Source: Casuarina equisetifolia
Lineage: Eukaryota; Streptophyta; Magnoliopsida; Fagales; Casuarinaceae
Direction: 5' to 3'
NCBI GenBank assembly: GCA_028551475.1
Contig: CM052358.1
Span: 15,607,938 to 15,671,937 of the forward strand
Length of the DNA stretch: 64,000 bases
This document shows positions 62,765 through 64,000 of the stretch, in pieces. The position numbers and the translations under genes were made by a program. Each line of letters starts with the position of its first letter. Positions within the stretch are counted from its first letter, which is position 1. Under the pieces are notes generated by a model, which ran no database searches, was not told where the DNA came from, and was given only the letters and a program-made list of their open reading frames with translations.

Positions 62765-63689
62765 GAATGACACCTTCTTTAGCACATTATGTCATTTTTG
62801 CTCCTCAATGCAAACAACGTCGTGTGTCACCTTTCATACAACATCGTTTTGCCTCCTCGTGCAAACAATGCTGTTTTGTTTGGCCTGCTCCACATTTTGT
62901 GACGGCCGACAACCATCATGTTCAATCCAATAACTAATCCACCAGATCTACTCTATAGATACTACCACATCGTAATGGTGTTGGGAGAACCACTCCTTTA
63001 TGGACTCTTGTCACAACACCGTGCGCTCCACCATGGGCAACCCCTGCACTACCCCAACCAAGACCCAAATCAGAAAATCAAGCACGACTATAACTTGATT
63101 TCATCGGCCCACTTTATCTGCCTATCGGTGAACAAATTTGCTTACCTTGGTAATGATAAAGCTCACGGAGAGCTCCAATTATGTGGTCTAGTGCAAAATC
63201 ATTGCCATTGCCCTACCCAAAGCCTGTACCCAGGTCACCTCTTCTACCACTTTGGGAGCAGTGCAACTCAGTTTGATCTACACCCATGAAGCTATTGTGA
63301 TGTGGGCAACACTTCGTGCCCATTACCACTAAATTGACCTATCTCAAGTCTACGAACTCATCATTGAATTGTGGCAAATTTGTCAAGGGAGTGAGCCAAT
63401 TTCGAGCTATTTCAACTTTCAACAGCTCTAGGAGGAGTATTCCTCTATGATGGAACTAGTTTCGCCATAGATGACCACCTTTCTACCGTGGAAGGAGCAC
63501 CAAGAAACTCTAAAGTTCTCTTAGCTTTTTCATGGACTAGATGACTGCTATTCGATGCTATGAGAACAGATCTTGCTAATGCATCCCCTCCTAAACGTCA
63601 CGAAGACCTATTCGATGATCAACAAGGTTAAATATCATCGACATGTGGTAGGAAAGACTACCAACAAGTTTGGGTTTATTGTGGTGAAA

Positions 63690-64000
63690 ACATCTAGGCT
63701 TTAAGTTTGCCTAGGTGGCTACCATGTGGCTACCACGTGGGCATCCCCACCCAGCTCCTGCACCAGATCTGAGGAGCCTACAACGCGCCCCTCTTTTCCT
63801 ATAGCTACTGCCTAAACTCCTGCTCACGCGATAGGAATAGGGCACGGAGTGGTCTTTCGTTTTTGAGCTTATATGCAAATGGTTCTTCACTTTAAAATTT
63901 TTATCTTGGGATCTTATTTATCCCAAGAGACACTTGTTATAGTTTGCTTGTTCAATCAAAAAACAAGATTTACCCATGAACTTGTGTTGTTTCCATAGTA
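63690..64000 (+). repeat. Right LTR of the old outer element (cut by window end)
   Basis: Partner of 56828-57120. It is still matching at the last base of the window (TTTCCATAGTA), so the element continues beyond it. Confidence 0.7.

Larger units (their letters stand above)
56828..64000 (+). mobile_element. Old short LTR element (copia-derived), split by a gypsy insertion
   Basis: Similar sequences at 56828-57120 and 63690-64000 are in direct orientation and look like the two LTRs. Without the gypsy element at 57459-62764 the internal part is only about 1.3 kb. Near 63390-63640 it holds a copia gag-like fragment (EPISSYFNF, then a LDDCYS...LLMHPLL block). No pol domain is seen, so it may be a non-autonomous derivative. 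It is broken and old, since the LTR copies differ at roughly one base in five by eye. The right LTR runs off the window. Confidence 0.6.

Noticed and set aside
1-64000. CRISPR array, operon or bacterial defence system
   Set aside because: Spliced genes, plant LTR elements and plant-specific proteins show this is plant nuclear DNA; no regular spacer-repeat structure was seen.

Overview
This is nuclear DNA from a flowering plant. It is AT-rich, has spliced genes with GT-AG introns, and carries many Ty1/copia and Ty3/gypsy LTR retrotransposons. The gene structures fit a dicot or early-diverging eudicot with long introns; the species cannot be told from sequence reading alone. No bacterial, organellar, rRNA, tRNA or CRISPR feature was recognised.

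Three host loci are supported. (1) 2323-7774, minus strand: an RHF2A-like RING-H2 E3 ubiquitin ligase with eight coding exons. Its CDS closes at exactly 387 codons, and the true ATG lies in a first exon contributing only six coding bases. (2) 38849-41691, plus strand: a fasciclin-like arabinogalactan protein of the FLA17/FLA18 type, with two exons, 460 aa, two FAS1 domains and a Pro-rich AGP linker. (3) 46845-55300, minus strand: a gene resembling SDH6, a plant-specific subunit of mitochondrial complex II. Its two 3' exons look sound and are separated by a GC-AG intron. Its first exon survives only as a damaged remnant abutting a copia element, so this copy is probably a pseudogene.

Most of the rest is retrotransposon debris. 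8-13 kb: intergenic DNA with two tandem duplications and a copia gag scrap. 14.4-18.2 kb: a gypsy scrap, then the 3' part of a SIRE/Maximus-like copia element with several purine-rich tracts before its LTR. 21.5-22.8 kb: a gypsy scrap. 23.7-32.1 kb: a plus-strand copia fossil split by a 6.8-kb minus-strand copia element (24041-30807) with both LTRs. 35.2-36.3 kb: the 3' end of a further copia element. 49.8-55.2 kb: a 5.4-kb minus-strand copia element against the SDH6 remnant. 56.8-64.0 kb: an old short LTR element split by a young Ty3/gypsy chromovirus (57459-62764) that has near-identical LTRs and a perfect GAATG target duplication.

The host genes are unrelated in function (protein turnover, cell wall, respiration) and form no cluster. 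I found no new multi-gene system. The items most worth a second look are the disrupted SDH6 locus, the nested insertions, and a few unexplained GC-richer islands and tandem duplications.
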